64,000 bases of DNA from Sesamum alatum (GCA_034509735.1 JACGWO010000011.1:21250979-21314978), one strand, 5' to 3'. Numbered from the stretch's first letter, positions 36,829 through 48,522 are shown. Program-made: numbers and translations. The notes: generated from the letters alone by a model not told the origin.

Positions 36829-36968
36829 ATTGGCGAAGTTGAAGTCTCATGATTTTAGAGGTCATGAGTTCGAATCTCATTAATGTGTGGGACGGAATGT
36901 TGTTATAATGCATAGTAGGTATTGTCTTTATACTATAATAGTATGTATTGTTTAGATATAATTTATGT
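36829..36968 (+). mobile_element. Possible tRNA-derived SINE head
   Basis: TTGGCGAAGTTGAAGTC resembles an A box, and GAGTTCGAATCTC a good B box, about 35 nt apart. It does not fold as a functional tRNA gene. It may continue after the CACTA MITE at 37274. No tail or duplication could be fixed. Confidence 0.35.
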
Positions 36969-37273
36969 CACTAGAAGAAAAGTCACTATTGGCTACGGAC
37001 TAAAACTATGGTAAATAATTATTATTAACCAGGGTTAAATAAAAATCGTCGCAAAAACTTAGATTATCCACTATGAAAACTCTTTTTGCATTGGTTATGA
37101 GCCATAGCAAATGTTTTTGCCAGGTTTTTAGCCATGGCAAATGTTTTAGCCACACTCGCAAATACCACGGCCAATAACCATTGTATGACTGTGGTGAATG
37201 ACTATTCACTGTGGTTATTTGTTTTTAACCATGGCAAGTAGCCATGGTTAAATGTTGATTTTTTTTTCTAGTG
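36969..37273. mobile_element. CACTA-type MITE (TGT duplication)
   Basis: CACTAGAAGAAAAGTCACTA at the left and TTTTTTTTCTAGTG at the right, with TGT on both flanks (36966-36968, 37274-37276). Internal AATAATTATTATTAACCA and GCCATGGCAAATGTTTTAGCC blocks repeat in both orientations. It is the best-preserved copy with 57329-57647 and 56450-56737. Confidence 0.8.
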
Positions 37274-37433
37274 TGTGGTATTGTTGATTAGGGTATGATT
37301 GTTATAATTATCTTTGTTAGATATTGATATTCGACATGACTGATTTTAATCGATTTATTTGAATTAATAATAGTTCATCGCTTTCACTTAAAAAAGAAAA
37401 AAAGAAACCCTTAAGGTGGCATTTGTTGTTATA

Positions 37434-37690
37434 CAATTGATTTTCGTAATTTAATCATGTAACGTTAAAATTTTGGCAAATTTCATTTCAATCCTATAAT
37501 TTCGGGGTTGGCATTTTTGATTCTATATGAATTGATTTACAGGACTAAATTTGTGATTCAATTAAATTATGTGCAAATCATATACAATTTTCAATCAAAT
37601 TGATCAAAATAAATTAATATTATTAAAATTTTAAAATTACAGAACTAAATTATGAAAATCAATTCATACCCACCAAAATTGCCAGCCCTA
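37434..37690. mobile_element. Palindromic MITE upstream of the ACO-like gene
   Basis: Arms ATTGATTTTCGTAATTTAATC and ATTATGAAAATCAATTC are inverted. It is related to 20943-21330. It ends about 275 bp before the start codon and so lies in the proximal promoter region. Confidence 0.5.
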
Positions 37691-37890
37691 AACACAAGAA
37701 TGAAGCAAAGATCTATCTATGGTGGACAAGCAACATAGATCTGATGATTAGTAAAATAATTAAAATCACATGGTGGGATGGTGATCTGAACTTGGACTTT
37801 TCTTGCATTTCTAAAAGCACCAAATAATTCTCCACTCATTAAGGTTAATCTTCACTTCTAGTAATTACTTATTTGCTCCTTTTTCATGTC

Positions 37891-37898
37891 TATATATA
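37891..37898 (+). promoter_or_regulatory. TATA box of the ACO-like gene
   Basis: TATATATA followed by CCCC, 68 nt before the ATG at 37966. That leaves room for a leader of about 40 nt with the A/C-rich CAAACAAATAAACAACC typical of plant leaders. Confidence 0.6.
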
Positions 37899-37965
37899 CC
37901 CCATTAAATACTTACTATCTCCCTCATTCACAAACAAATAAACAACCAGCAAATTAGGAGATCGG

Positions 37966-40206
37966 ATGGAGATCCCTGTGGTTGATTTTGGTATGCTTGA
38001 GACTGAGAAGAGAAGTGAAACAATGGCACTTCTTCATCAGGCCTGCCACAAATGGGGCTTCTTTATGGTAATTATCAAGAATTTCTTTGTATTTCTTTTG
38101 ATTCTTGCATCAAGTTTCTTAATTTTCTCGATTTGAAAATAGGGTTAATTGCATTTTACCTCCACGTGAAAGCGTTGATAGGTACAAAATTCTCGCTAAC
38201 AAGGGTAACAAAACCCTTGAACGTTTTAAAAAAGAGCTCACTGTCTTTCGCGTCAGGGTCATGTTGCCCCTTTTATTTAAAAGTTCAGTGGGTTGCGTTA
38301 CTTTAACAAGGATAACATAAGTTTTCAAAGAAGTCAACTACTTTCCGTGTCTAGGTCACAATGCCCCATTTCTTTTAAAAGTTCAACGGGTTGCGTTATT
38401 TTAACAAGTGCGACACAACCCTTGAACGTTTTCAAAAGAAGTTGACTGCCTTCAATATTAGAGTCACGTTGCCTCTTTTGTTTTAAAAGTTCAACTAGTT
38501 GCGTTACTTTAACAAGGATAACACAACTCTTAAATATTTTCAAAAGAAACTCACTGTTTTCGACACCAGGGTCACGTTGTCCCTTTTCTTTAAAAGTTCA
38601 GGGGGTCGCATTGCATTGCTTTTTTTTATTTGTTTTTGCCTCAGGGTGATTTTTTTACGTCTAAGTGTTTTCATAGCGGCCTGTTACATTTAAATCGTTT
38701 CGATATAACTGAGTGTGTGTGTTTGTTACCTGCAGATTGAGAACCATGGAGTTGAGAAAGAGCTTATGGATAAGTTGAAGCTTCTGACTAAGATGCATTA
38801 TGAAGAAAATATGAAAGATAGCTTCTACAATTCAGAGACTGCAAAGAGCTTGGACAACAATGGATACATCACCAAGAAAGATTGGGAAAGCACCTTCTTT
38901 ATTTCTCATCGCCCTAATTCTAACATCGATGATCTTACCACCCTATCACAAGACCTCCGGTATGTTATCTTAAAATTAAAGGTAAATTACAACGGGCTTA
39001 ATTGAAATTATGATAATTATAAATATTTTCTCATTATTAAAAAAATTACAAATATTTTTCTGAAATTAAAGGTCGTCTAACAAATATCCATCTACAATGG
39101 GTTGTCATAAATGGGTATTTGTTACACGACTATCAATTTCAGAGGAGGGATATTTGAAAATTTTCAAACAATGAGGTATTTGTAATTAAGGCAAATCTTA
39201 AAGGAGCTCCTTGTAATTTACCCTAAAACAAATACTGCTAAATCTGTAAGCTAATTGTTATAAGGGGGTGTTTGCAAAAAGTTCTGATTTAATGATCGGA
39301 ATTTTTTTTATAGAAGGTTGTAAGTTCAGTTATAGTAAAAGTCAAAGGTGTTTCAAAATAAATGGAAGAAGTGGGAAAAGAAACTAATTGAGCTGGAATT
39401 TTTTTTTCTTCATGAAATGGTCAAGTACAAAAAATTGTAAAAGTTGGTGAGAGAAGCTTATAGCTTTTAGTTAAGTAGTTCAAATGTATAAGTAGTAAAT
39501 TATAAATATAAATTTATTTTCAACAAAAAGTTAATAACGGTTTAAAATAAACTGCTGACACTTTCTAAGTACCGTTTGTCCGGACTAACAAGTGTTGAAC
39601 ATAACATGCAGAAAAACAATAGAAGAGTACATTGATCAACTGATCAAGCTAGCGGAAAAGCTTTCAGAGCTCATGTGTGAGAATCTGGGCATAGAGAAGA
39701 GTCACATAATTGAGGCATTTTCAGGCAGCAAGGGTCCGTCCGTGGGAACGAAAGTCGCAATGTATCCTCACTGTCCACGCCCTGAACTCATCCGAGGCCT
39801 CCGGGAGCACACGGATGCCGGTGGCATCATTCTCCTGCTCCAAGACGACCAAGTCCCTGGTCTTGAATTCTTGAAAGATGGAGAGTGGGTGAAAATCCCA
39901 CCGTCCATGAACAACAGAATATTCATCAATACAGGTGATCAGATTGAAATTTTGAGCAATGGAATGTACAGGAGCGCTCTTCATCGTGTGATGGCGATGA
40001 AGGATGGAGACCGGCTCTCCATTGCCACGTTCTACAATCCATCTGGCGATGCAATAATTTCTCCGGCTCTTGAGCTCTTGCTTCCCAACCATGTCCGATT
40101 CCAGGATTACCTTGACCATTATAGTAAAACCAAGTTTGAAGACAAGGGTCTTAGGTTTCAGTCCCTCAAGAACATGGCCAATGGGAATCAAGACATTCTT
40201 AAGTAA
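37966..40206 (+). CDS. ACC oxidase-like 2OG/Fe(II) dioxygenase
   Basis: Exons 37966-38067, 38736-38959 and 39612-40206 with GT-AG introns give 306 residues, the usual ACO length. It starts MEIPVVDFGML and has HKWGFF, ENHGVEKELM, GTKVAMYPHCPRPEL, the iron ligands in HTDAGG and SALHRV, NGMYRS, and the RLS of the R-x-S motif that binds the carboxylate. The family oxidises 1-aminocyclopropane-1-carboxylate to ethylene in the cytosol. The C-terminal EPRF seen in many ACOs is GLRF here, and much of the N-terminal half is diverged, so a different substrate cannot be excluded. Exon 3 contains what is often two exons. Introns carry a tandem repeat (intron 1) and a MITE (intron 2). Confidence 0.85.
38195..38625. 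repeat. About 105-bp tandem repeat in ACO-like intron 1
   Basis: About four diverged units, each with CCTTGAACGTTTT, a GTCAGGGTCACGTTGCCCC-type block, TTTAAAAGTTCA and GGGTTGCGTTACTTTAACAAG. The same array occurs in intron 1 of the second copy (about 42905-43155 and 43526-43695), so it predates the duplication. Confidence 0.8.
38980..39225. mobile_element. Foldback MITE in ACO-like intron 2
   Basis: Left GGTAAATTACAACGGGCTTA and right GGAGCTCCTTGTAATTTACC are inverted. The same insertion sits in intron 2 of the second copy (about 44069-44303), so it predates the duplication. Family members are at 48523, 51665 and 52428. Confidence 0.65.
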
Positions 40207-41055
40207 TAACGTTCTCTCGGAAATTTTTGTCTGGATCAGGTTTGATCTGGACAAATCAACCATACAGCAAATATAATAACACTGATGGGTTACTCTCTCT
40301 AAATTATACACCGATCATATTGATTCATATATGATCAGACCCGATTTAGGTTAGAACGATACGTCATAGTGTCTTACTTCTTGCATTCTGTTGTATCTCT
40401 CTTTTTCTCCTGTTTGCCATTGAAGTTCAAGAGAAGCTTCCATGTACTGCTTTCTTATTGACTTTTACTTCCTATATATTTTTAGTGATAATTTTAAATT
40501 GTCACTTTATATTTTGTCGGTAATTTAATTTTTTTTATAGTGAGTGACAATTTTATACACGACTTTTTTGTGATTAGTTCTTATTAGTGATAAACTTACA
40601 CACAATAATGGCCCTATTAAAACGATGAAACTCGCATGTTACTTTGATAAAATAAAATTTGTTGCTTCGTACATATGATTAATAATAATATCAAAATTGT
40701 TACTTGATTTTTTTTATCTTTCAACTTCCCAACTCAAATTAAATTAAGATGGACACTTAATTTGTACAATATATGTTATATTGATATTGATAGTTATTAT
40801 ATACATATATACATGCAAACCGAATACGAATATATTATTTCTATTTCAATTAACAACAAACTTAAACAAAATAAGAGTAAATTTAATTTTTGAATAGATA
40901 TAATTGCATGAAATTAATTTTCTAAAGGAACTTGATTGATTAGTTAATTTAATTTGAGTTGGGAAGTTGAAAGATAGTTTTGGTATTATAATAATTTGGT
41001 GCAGTTGTATCAAAACTATTATCTTGAATTTAAAAATCCTCTTCTTTGTATATAA
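40207..41055. other. 3' flank of the ACO-like gene
   Basis: To about 40720 it is nearly identical to the flank of the second copy (to about 45850). It includes GTGATAATTTTAAATTGTCAC foldback traces. After 40720 the two copies differ. No further gene is seen. Confidence 0.5.
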
Positions 41056-41311
41056 TTAGTCGACATGACACACCGTCCCAACGAGCATATAATACATATA
41101 TTTCACATTTTAAAATATATTATAAATAATATATATATATATATATATACACACATAAACCAACACACCACATTTAAAAAAAAAGAAATAAAGAAATAAA
41201 GAAAAAAAACCAACATAAGGGTATTATTAGTAAAATAAAAAATTTATATCACAGTATAAATAATCGCTCTTTATGAGTAAAAATATAATTTTCAATTTAT
41301 ATTAGTATAGA
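41056..41311 (-). mobile_element. Mini-Helitron-like repeat
   Basis: Left TTAGTCGACATGACACACCG (degenerate CTAG end), AAACCAACACACCACATTT in the middle, GGGTATTATTAG, and the right end TTATATTAGTATAGA followed by T. Same family as 46860-47060. Confidence 0.5.
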
Positions 41312-41723
41312 TAGTGAGATATATAACAACGTTTTTTTGTAGTGAGAGATATAAAATGAATCCCCCTGTTTTCTATGTAGTTTAATTATAGTTTAGAATT
41401 ACTATTGTATGGACCGTTCTCCTTTTTCTTTTACTTTTTCTTTTCTTTCTTTCTTTTTTTATTTGTGTTAAGCTGAATTTGTTAGAATTGGAGACTATAT
41501 TAAAAATATAATTAATTTATGAAAACATTGGTGAATGCTAATCATTACCAAATAATTTGAGCATTTGCAATTAGGGTGATCGTGTTTTTTAAAATTATTT
41601 TCAAATTAAATTATAATTGTTGATTTTATAAAATAATTTTTCAGATTGTCACTATCAAAATCAAAATAAAAATGCACAATAAAATCAAATTATCTATAGC
41701 TAAAGTTTTTGGGAAATAAAATA

Positions 41724-41970
41724 GGGAAAAATGCAATTACTCCCCTTGTGATATGCAAAATGTGCAAAAAAACCCCTGTGAAAAAATAAATAGCAATTTA
41801 CCCTCTGTATTTTAAAAAATAGAGTAAAAAACCCCTTAAAAATGGAGCAAACAGAGGGGGTTGTTTGCTCCATTTTGAATAACACAGGAAGGTAAATTGC
41901 TAGTTATTTTTTCACAGATGGGTAATTGCTCTTTTTTGTTAACACAGGTGGGCAAATTGCATTTAACCCT
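41724..41970. mobile_element. MULE-type MITE (AATAAAATA duplication)
   Basis: GGGAAAAATGCAATTACTCC at the left and GGGCAAATTGCATTTAACCCT at the right, with exact AATAAAATA flanks (41715-41723, 41971-41979). The arms include CAAAATGGAGCAAAC-type mirrored blocks. Relatives are at 42383-42655 and 61615-61890. Confidence 0.75.
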
Positions 41971-41979
41971 AATAAAATA

Positions 41980-42382
41980 TAACGAGTTTCACAATAATTA
42001 AAGTTAAATACACAATAATGCAAAATATATTACAACTAAATAGTCAATAAAAATATTTTGAATGTCATATTAAGCTCCCTTGTGAACAAGACATCCGCCA
42101 CGTAAGCAGGTTGTTGGGGCTTTTTTGGGCCTGGTCTGGTTCCATGGACAGACTTTCTCCAACAAGGATCCTCAATTCTGGGTCGTCCCTTTGGACCTAA
42201 CTCACTGGGCTTCTTCCTATCTTGACCTTCTTCCCACTTGGGCCGTGTGGTTTTGTTGCTGTTTAGCGGTATCAATAATAGTAATCTCAATATTTTTAAT
42301 AAATTTATTAAAATACCCTTCAAACTTGCATTTCTGAAGTCACTGTCACGTGATTGATAATCAATCCATCATTAAAAAAATG
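41980..42382. other. Spacer between the ACO-like copies
   Basis: 42070-42270 has more even base composition (GGGCCTGGTCTGG, CTTGGGCCGTG), but frames on both strands are short and unrecognised. It could be a fragment of an unknown element. Confidence 0.4.
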
Positions 42383-42655
42383 GAAAAAATGCAAGCAATC
42401 CATATGTGATATTATAAATGTGCAAATTACCTCATATGAAAAATAAAATAGTAATTTAGCCCCTGTGTTTTTTAAAATGAATCAATTTACCTCCCCGTAT
42501 TTTTCAAAATGGAGCAGTTTACCTCCCCAGACACGGAGGTAAATTGCTCTATTTTAAAGAACACAAGGAGGTAAATTGTTATTCTGTTTTTTTAGGGATG
42601 TAATTTACTCATTTGCAATATCACAGGAAGGTAAATTGCATTAAACTCTTAAAAA
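42383..42655. mobile_element. MITE of the GGAAAAAATGCAA family
   Basis: GGAAAAAATGCAAGCAATCC at the left and AGGTAAATTGCATTAAACTC at the right, with mirrored TTTACCTCC/GGAGGTAAA blocks around the centre at about 42515. Its right end lies about 55 bp before the truncated exon 1 of the second ACO-like copy. Confidence 0.65.
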
Positions 42656-42710
42656 ATTAATTATTTATTCTTTATAAGTACTTTTATATAAGTACTTTTA
42701 TATACACATA

Positions 42711-45317
42711 GAGACTGAGAAGAGAAGTGAAACAATGGCACTTCTTCATCAGGCCTGCCACAAGTGGGGCTTCTTTATGGTAATTATCAAGAATTTCTTT
42801 GTATTTCAATTGATTCTTGCATGCAAGTTTCTTAATTTTCTCGATTTGAAAATAGGGTTAATTGCATTTTACCTCCACGTGAAAGCATTGATAGGTACAC
42901 AACTCTTGCTTGGGTAACAAAATCCTTGAATATTTTAAAAAGAAGCTTGTTGCCTTTCGCGTCAAGGTCACGTTGCCCCTTTTATTTAAAAGTTCAGGGG
43001 GCTGCGTTATTTTAACAAGAGTAACATAAGTTTTTAAAAGAAGTCAACTACCATCTGTGTCTGGGTCACGATGCCCCATTTCTTTTAAAAGTTCAACAGA
43101 TTGCGTTACTTTAACAAGAGTGACACAACCCTTGAACATTTTCAAAAGAGGTTGGCTGTCTTCAACATTAGGAGATTAGCGTTTGCAGCACTTGCTTACA
43201 CGCCTTCGGCTACTGCGTCGAAAATTGGCTACCAGACTCACACACATCTATAGAGAGGCTAACCAGCTGGCCGACTATCTTGCTAATCAGGCGTGTCAAC
43301 TTCATTCAAGGGGCGTCCTCACTGCGGCACAAGGGCGGCTGGGTCGTCTCCTACATTTGGACGAGCTGCTTCCGAACATTTGCTTCAAGTAGCATAAGTG
43401 GCAGGATATACATTCTTTATTCTTTCACATTGGATCATGTACCTAAGGCACTGATTTATTAATAAATGGGTTGGGGTCCGACTTACCCCCTGCCGCATTG
43501 GCGGTCTTGACGAAAAAAAAAAACACTATCTTCAACGTTAGGGTCACGTTGCCCCTTTTCTTTTAAAAGTTCAGCGGGTTGCGTTGCTTTAACAAGGTAA
43601 CACAACTCTTAAATTTTTTCAAAAGAAATTCCCTGTCTTCAACATCAGGGTCACATTGTCCTTTTTCTTTAAAAAGTCCAGGGGGTCGGATTATATTGCT
43701 TTTCTTTATTTGTTTTTTCCTCAGGGTGATTTTTTTATGTTTAAGTGTTTTCATAGCGGCCTGTTGCATTTAAACCGTTTTGATATAACTGAGTGTGTGT
43801 GTGTGTGTGTTTGTTACCTGCAGATTGAGAACCATGGAGTTGAGAAAGAGCTTATGGATAAGTTGAAGCTTCTGACTAAGATGCATTATGAAGAAAATAT
43901 GAAAGATAGCTTCTACAATTCAGAGACTGCAAAGAGCTTGGACAACAATGGATACATCACCAAGAAAGATTGGGAAAGCACCTTCTTTATTTCTCATCGC
44001 CCCAATTCTAACATCAATGATCTTACCACCCTTTCACAAGACCTCCGGTACGTTATCTTAAAATCAAAGGTAAATTACAATGGACTTCCTTGAAATTTAT
44101 TATAATTATAAATACTTTTTCGTTGTTAGAAAAATTACAATTAACCGGCGTCTAACAAATATTCATCTATAATATGCTATCATAAGGGGGTATTTGTTAC
44201 ACGGCTATTAATTTCAGAGGGGGGGATATTTGAAATTTTTCAAACTAAGGAGGTATTTGTAATTAAGGTGAATCTTAGAGTAGCCGTTTGTAAAGTATCC
44301 TAAAACAAATACTGCAGAATCTGTAAGCTAATTGCATAAGGGGGTGTTTGCAAAAACTTCTGATTTAACGATCAGAAATATTTTTATAGAAAGTAGTAAG
44401 TTCGGTTATGGTAAAAGTCGAAGGTGTTTCACTATAAATGGAAGAAGTTGGAAAAGAAACTAATTGAGCTGAATTTTTATTTTATTTTTTTTCTCATGAA
44501 ATGGTCAAGGGAAACTTCATAGTACTACGATTTTACAAAAAAACTGTAAATGTTGGTGAGGAGAACCTTACAGTTTTTAGTTAAGTAGTTCAAATGTATA
44601 AGTCGTAAATTATAAATATGAATTTGTTTTCAACAAAAAGCTGATAACTGCTTAAAATAAACCGTCGCAGACACTTTCTAAGTACCATTTGTCCAGGCTA
44701 ACAAGTGTTAAACATAACATGCAGAAAAACAATGGAAGAGTACATCGGTCAACTAATCAAGCTAGCGGAAAGGATTTCAGTGCTCATGTGTGAGAATCTA
44801 GGCATAGAGAAGAGTCACATAATCGAGGCATTTTCAGGCAGCAATGGTCCGTCCGTAGGAACGAAAGTCGCAATGTATCCTCACTGTGCACACCCTGAAC
44901 TCATCCGAGGCCTCCGGGAGCACACGGATGCTGGTGGCATCGTTCTCCTTCTCCAAGATGACCAAGTCCTGGGTCTTGAATTCTTGAAAGATGTAGAGTG
45001 GGTGAAAATCCCACCATCAAGAACAATAGAATATTCATCAACACGGTTATCATATTGAAATTTTGAGCAATGGAATGTACAGGAGCACTCTTCATCGTGT
45101 GATGGCAATGAAGGATGGAGACCGGCTCTCCATTGCCACGTTCTACAACCCGTTTGGCGATGCAACAATTTCTCCGGCTTCTGAGCTCTTGCTTCCCAGC
45201 CATGTCCGATTCCAGGATTACCTTGACCATTATACTAAAACCAAGTTTGATGACAAGGGTCTTAGGTTTCTGTCCCTCAAGAACATGGCCAATGGGAATC
45301 AAGACATTCTTAAGTAA
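42711..45317 (+). pseudogene. Second ACO-like copy, truncated and frameshifted
   Basis: Exon remnants 42711-42779, 43824-44047 and 44725-45317 match the first copy closely. Homology begins at GAGACTGAGAAG; the codons for the first 11 residues, including the original start and the VVDF strand, are absent. A downstream ATG (42735) exists but would give a truncated protein. In exon 3, two single-base losses near 45020-45047 shift the frame and cause a stop at 45056-45058, before the second iron His and the R-x-S motif. The original frame resumes after that and stays open to the family stop at 45317, which suggests recent loss. Splice sites are intact. It also has a LINE in intron 1. Confidence 0.85.
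43173..43525 (+). mobile_element. 5'-truncated LINE in the pseudogene intron
   Basis: About 353 bp absent from the first copy. It carries the end of an RNase H-like domain (LTHIYREANQLADYLANQA, about 43234-43290), a 3' tail region and 11 As (43513-43523). Flanks CTGTCTTCAACATTAGG (43156-43172) and CTATCTTCAACGTTAGG (43526-43542) agree at 15 of 17 bases, as a target duplication should. The orientation is the same as the host gene. Confidence 0.8.
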
Positions 45318-46101
45318 TAATCTCCTCTCCGGAAGTTTTTGTCTAGATCAGGTTTGATCTGGATGGATCCAACCATACATCAAGTATAATTATACTAATG
45401 GGTTACTCTCTCCTACATTATACACCGATCATATTGATTCATATATGATCAGACCCAGTTTAGGCTAGAACGATATACGTCGTAGTGTCTTACTTCTTGC
45501 GTTATGTTGTGTCTCTCTCTTTTTCTCCTGTTTGTCGTTGAAATTCAAGAGATGCTGCCGTTTACTGCTTCCTTACTGACTTTTACTTCCTATATATTTT
45601 TAGTGATAATTTTTAAATTGTCACTTTATATTTTGTCGGTAACTTAATTTTTTTTTATAGTGAGTGATAACTTTATACACAATTTTTTTTTTTTTTTTTG
45701 TTATTAGTTCTTATTAGTGATAAACTTATACACAACAATGGGCACTATTAAAGCAATGAAACTCGTTACTTTGATAATTAAAATACAAAATTTGTCGCTT
45801 CGTACATATGATTAATAATAATACTAAAATTGTTGCTTGATTTTTTTTATCGCTATCTTTTGTTTTTTTATATTTTGTAGTTTTAAGAATTATTTATTAA
45901 AAATGTGGGGTTGCTCAGATTGGATCTCTGAAACTTATTAAACCGAATTTCTTAATTTGTACTGAATTTTTTATGGAGTATTTGGTAATAATTTTTGGAA
46001 AATTAGGTACTCAGTACTGTTCCGATTTTGTGTCGGTAAACCGAAGGCAGCGAATACTAAATTTTTTTAAAAAATATATATATATTATATATAATAATAT
46101 A

Positions 46102-46596
46102 GGGCTAATTACACTTACACCCCTTTTAAAAATGCATAATTACACTTTCTCCCAGAAAAAATTGAATTACAGTTACACCCCTTCCAAAAATTTTTCGTTT
46201 ACGCTTGACCTCCATTCATTAAAGTATGGATTGAAAATGTTCACGTTAACAAAAATAATTACATAAACTTTCAATTTTACTTTTTATTATATATTTTTGT
46301 GTAATAATTTTGTACTTATAAGGAAAAAATGTAATATCTTGGCATCACTCCATGTATATACATTGCATTTATCCTCTTATAAGTACAAAAATATACATGA
46401 GAATGTTGAATGATAGAAAAAAATTAAAATTTTATGTAATTATTTTTGTTGACGTGAATATTTTCCATTCAAACTCTAACAGATTGGGGTCAGGTGTAAA
46501 CAGAGAATTTTCGGAAGGGGTGTAAGTGTAATCTCAAAACTTTTTTGAGTGAAAGTATAAATACATATTTTCAGAGGGGTATAAGTATAATTAACC
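46102..46596. mobile_element. MULE-type MITE, GGGTTAATTAC family
   Basis: Begins GGGCTAATTACACTTACACC and ends TATAAGTATAATTAACC, with the same interior as 22241-22734 (for example TCCATGTATATA and ACTTATAAGGAAAAAATG). No clear duplication remains. Confidence 0.7.
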
Positions 46597-46859
46597 AATA
46601 TTTGATATGTATTTCGACGTAAAATTTGATTCAATATTATCGAACGAACACCCCTAAATTTTCAATTCCTATGTTCGGCCTCAAGCGGCCAGTCTAGGAC
46701 TTGAAAATTGGACGAACAGGGGCCTGAGGTAGACTGGCTCCCATTCTGGGCCGGTCTTTTAGCTGCCGGACCGGCTCACTTGCACACTTTACTTGGCAGA
46801 TCATAATTAACACACTGTGGGTGGAGTCACACTAAGAAACTGGCTTATTTATATTAATA
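46597..46859. other. Spacer with a mixed-composition segment
   Basis: 46670-46800 (GGCCTCAAGCGGCCAG, GGGCCGGTC, CCGGACCGGC) is richer in GC than its surroundings. No open frame or repeat arm that I can name. Confidence 0.4.
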
Positions 46860-47060
46860 CTAGCCGTCGTGGCACGTGGTTCCTACGTGCATATGAAATA
46901 TATATATATATATATATATAATCAACAAATTATATTTAAAAAAAAAAAAAAGAAAACTAATTTTAGGAGTATTACCGGCAAAATCAGAAAATCGGTGTAG
47001 CGGTGCCATAAACCGTCATTTGTGAGTGATAAAGGCCATTCCTTTATATATTAGTATAGA
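46860..47060 (-). mobile_element. Mini-Helitron, about 200 bp
   Basis: On the minus strand it starts TCTATACTAATATATAAAGG after an A, and ends with GC-rich hairpin-like CACGTAGGAACCACGTGCC, then ACGACGGCTAG before a T. This fits Helitron termini (5' TC, 3' CTRR, A/T target). No helicase. It cannot move on its own. Confidence 0.65.
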
Positions 47061-47498
47061 TATATATATATATAAATCAATAAATTACATTTAAAAAAGA
47101 AAGAAAGAAAGAAAGAAAATAAAATTAACTTTAGGGGTATTATCGGCAAAATCAAAAAATCGGTGTAGCGGTGTCATAAACCACCATTTGTGAGTGATAA
47201 AGGTCTTTCTTTTATATATTAGTATAGATTAGACGTTGTGATACATATTTTTTGCGTGCATATAATAAATAATTTTTTTATATATTAAAATATATTATAA
47301 ATAAGAGCAAAATATATAAACCAACACATTACGTTAAAAAAGAAGAAAGAAAAGAAAACTAATTGAAGAGTTAGTGAAAAATGAGTAGCTATCCTATCAG
47401 TTGAGCGATATTTTTGGTATCACAAAAGTAGGTGCGACGGTGTCATTAACCGTCATATGTGAGTGAAAATGAGATTTTTCTTTATATTAGTATCGATT
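47061..47498 (-). mobile_element. Two further mini-Helitron copies in tandem
   Basis: Copy 2 (about 47076-47228) lacks the CTAG-side end but keeps GGGTATTATCGGCAAAATC and the ATATTAGTATAGA end. Copy 3 (about 47229-47498) begins TTAGACGTTGTG and ends ATATTAGTATCGA. All three are in the same orientation, end to end. Confidence 0.55.
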
Positions 47499-48522
47499 AT
47501 ATATATAAAAAAAAAAAAACTCACAAGTGTGCCGCATTTCAAAATATGGCAAGTAGAACTCTCAGGACATGTTTACTATCTATAATCAAGTTTAATTTAT
47601 AGCCCAATCACTCCCAAATTTATGTTTACTTGAAAAAAGTATGGGCCTTGATTTGAATCAAGGGCCCGTTATAATAAATGATAAATCCATTATTTGAATA
47701 CCATCTCTTGAGGTGGTATTCAAATCATTCGAAAATTGAACCAAGTTACAATTTGTGCATTGGTCCATATAACCCTTCTATTGAGTATTATATTTACTTT
47801 AATATCCTCAAGTGTAGAAAAATTACAATTTTACCCTAGGGTTGGTTTATATTAGCCTACAATCCTACAACATATCATATTTACTTTAATATCCTACAAC
47901 ATATCCTACAAAATATTATATTAGCTTATAACTATTTATCCCAAACAATATCATTCATTAATCTATCACATCATAATCACATCCAAAATTAATAAATAAT
48001 CTAAATTTTAATATGAAATAAATCAATAATGAAAATATAACATATATGAGAATAAATTTAAATTGTGTTACTAACTAATTTATTTTACAAAATTATAATT
48101 TTTTGGATCAAATAAATAACTATACACTTATTTTAATTTAAATAAAAGTAAAAGATAATGTATCACCAATATGAGCATATCAACTATTAATATCACCTAT
48201 GATTTGAATGGTCGATTGTATTTCTATACTCAAACAAAATTCCAAATAAAAAAAAAATTATGACGAAAATATTTTAGAAAAAGATAAACGATCAAAATCT
48301 TATTTAAAATTATTTTTTTTCTAAAAAAAAAAAAAGCATATCTCTTGTGTTGAAAACCTGCCTGCTACTTAGGCTTAATACTTTAAATAGAGTTATTATA
48401 ATTATTTATAATAAAAATAAAATAAATTTTATGGGATGGATGTTTGGTGACTGATGTATATGTTTTTTTTTTTTTGGTTTTCAAGATAGATGTCATCGTC
48501 TTACATTGAAGATAAAATGAAG
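47499..48522. other. AT-rich spacer, no gene seen
   Basis: Contains a partial inverted motif (TATTTGAATACCATCTC / GAGGTGGTATTCAAAT, 47692-47728) that may be the centre of a MITE. Otherwise unremarkable. Confidence 0.45.

Noticed and set aside
36829..36905. tRNA gene
   Set aside because: A- and B-box-like motifs are present, but the acceptor stem and anticodon arm do not pair. Kept only as a possible SINE head.
39721..40311. 196-codon minus-strand frame
   Set aside because: Antisense shadow of exon 3 of the ACO-like gene; the plus strand has the conserved catalytic motifs. The same applies to 44881-45302.
42735..42917. Alternative start making copy 2 of the ACO-like gene functional
   Set aside because: The downstream ATG drops the N-terminal strand, and the exon-3 frameshift still removes an iron ligand and the R-x-S motif.
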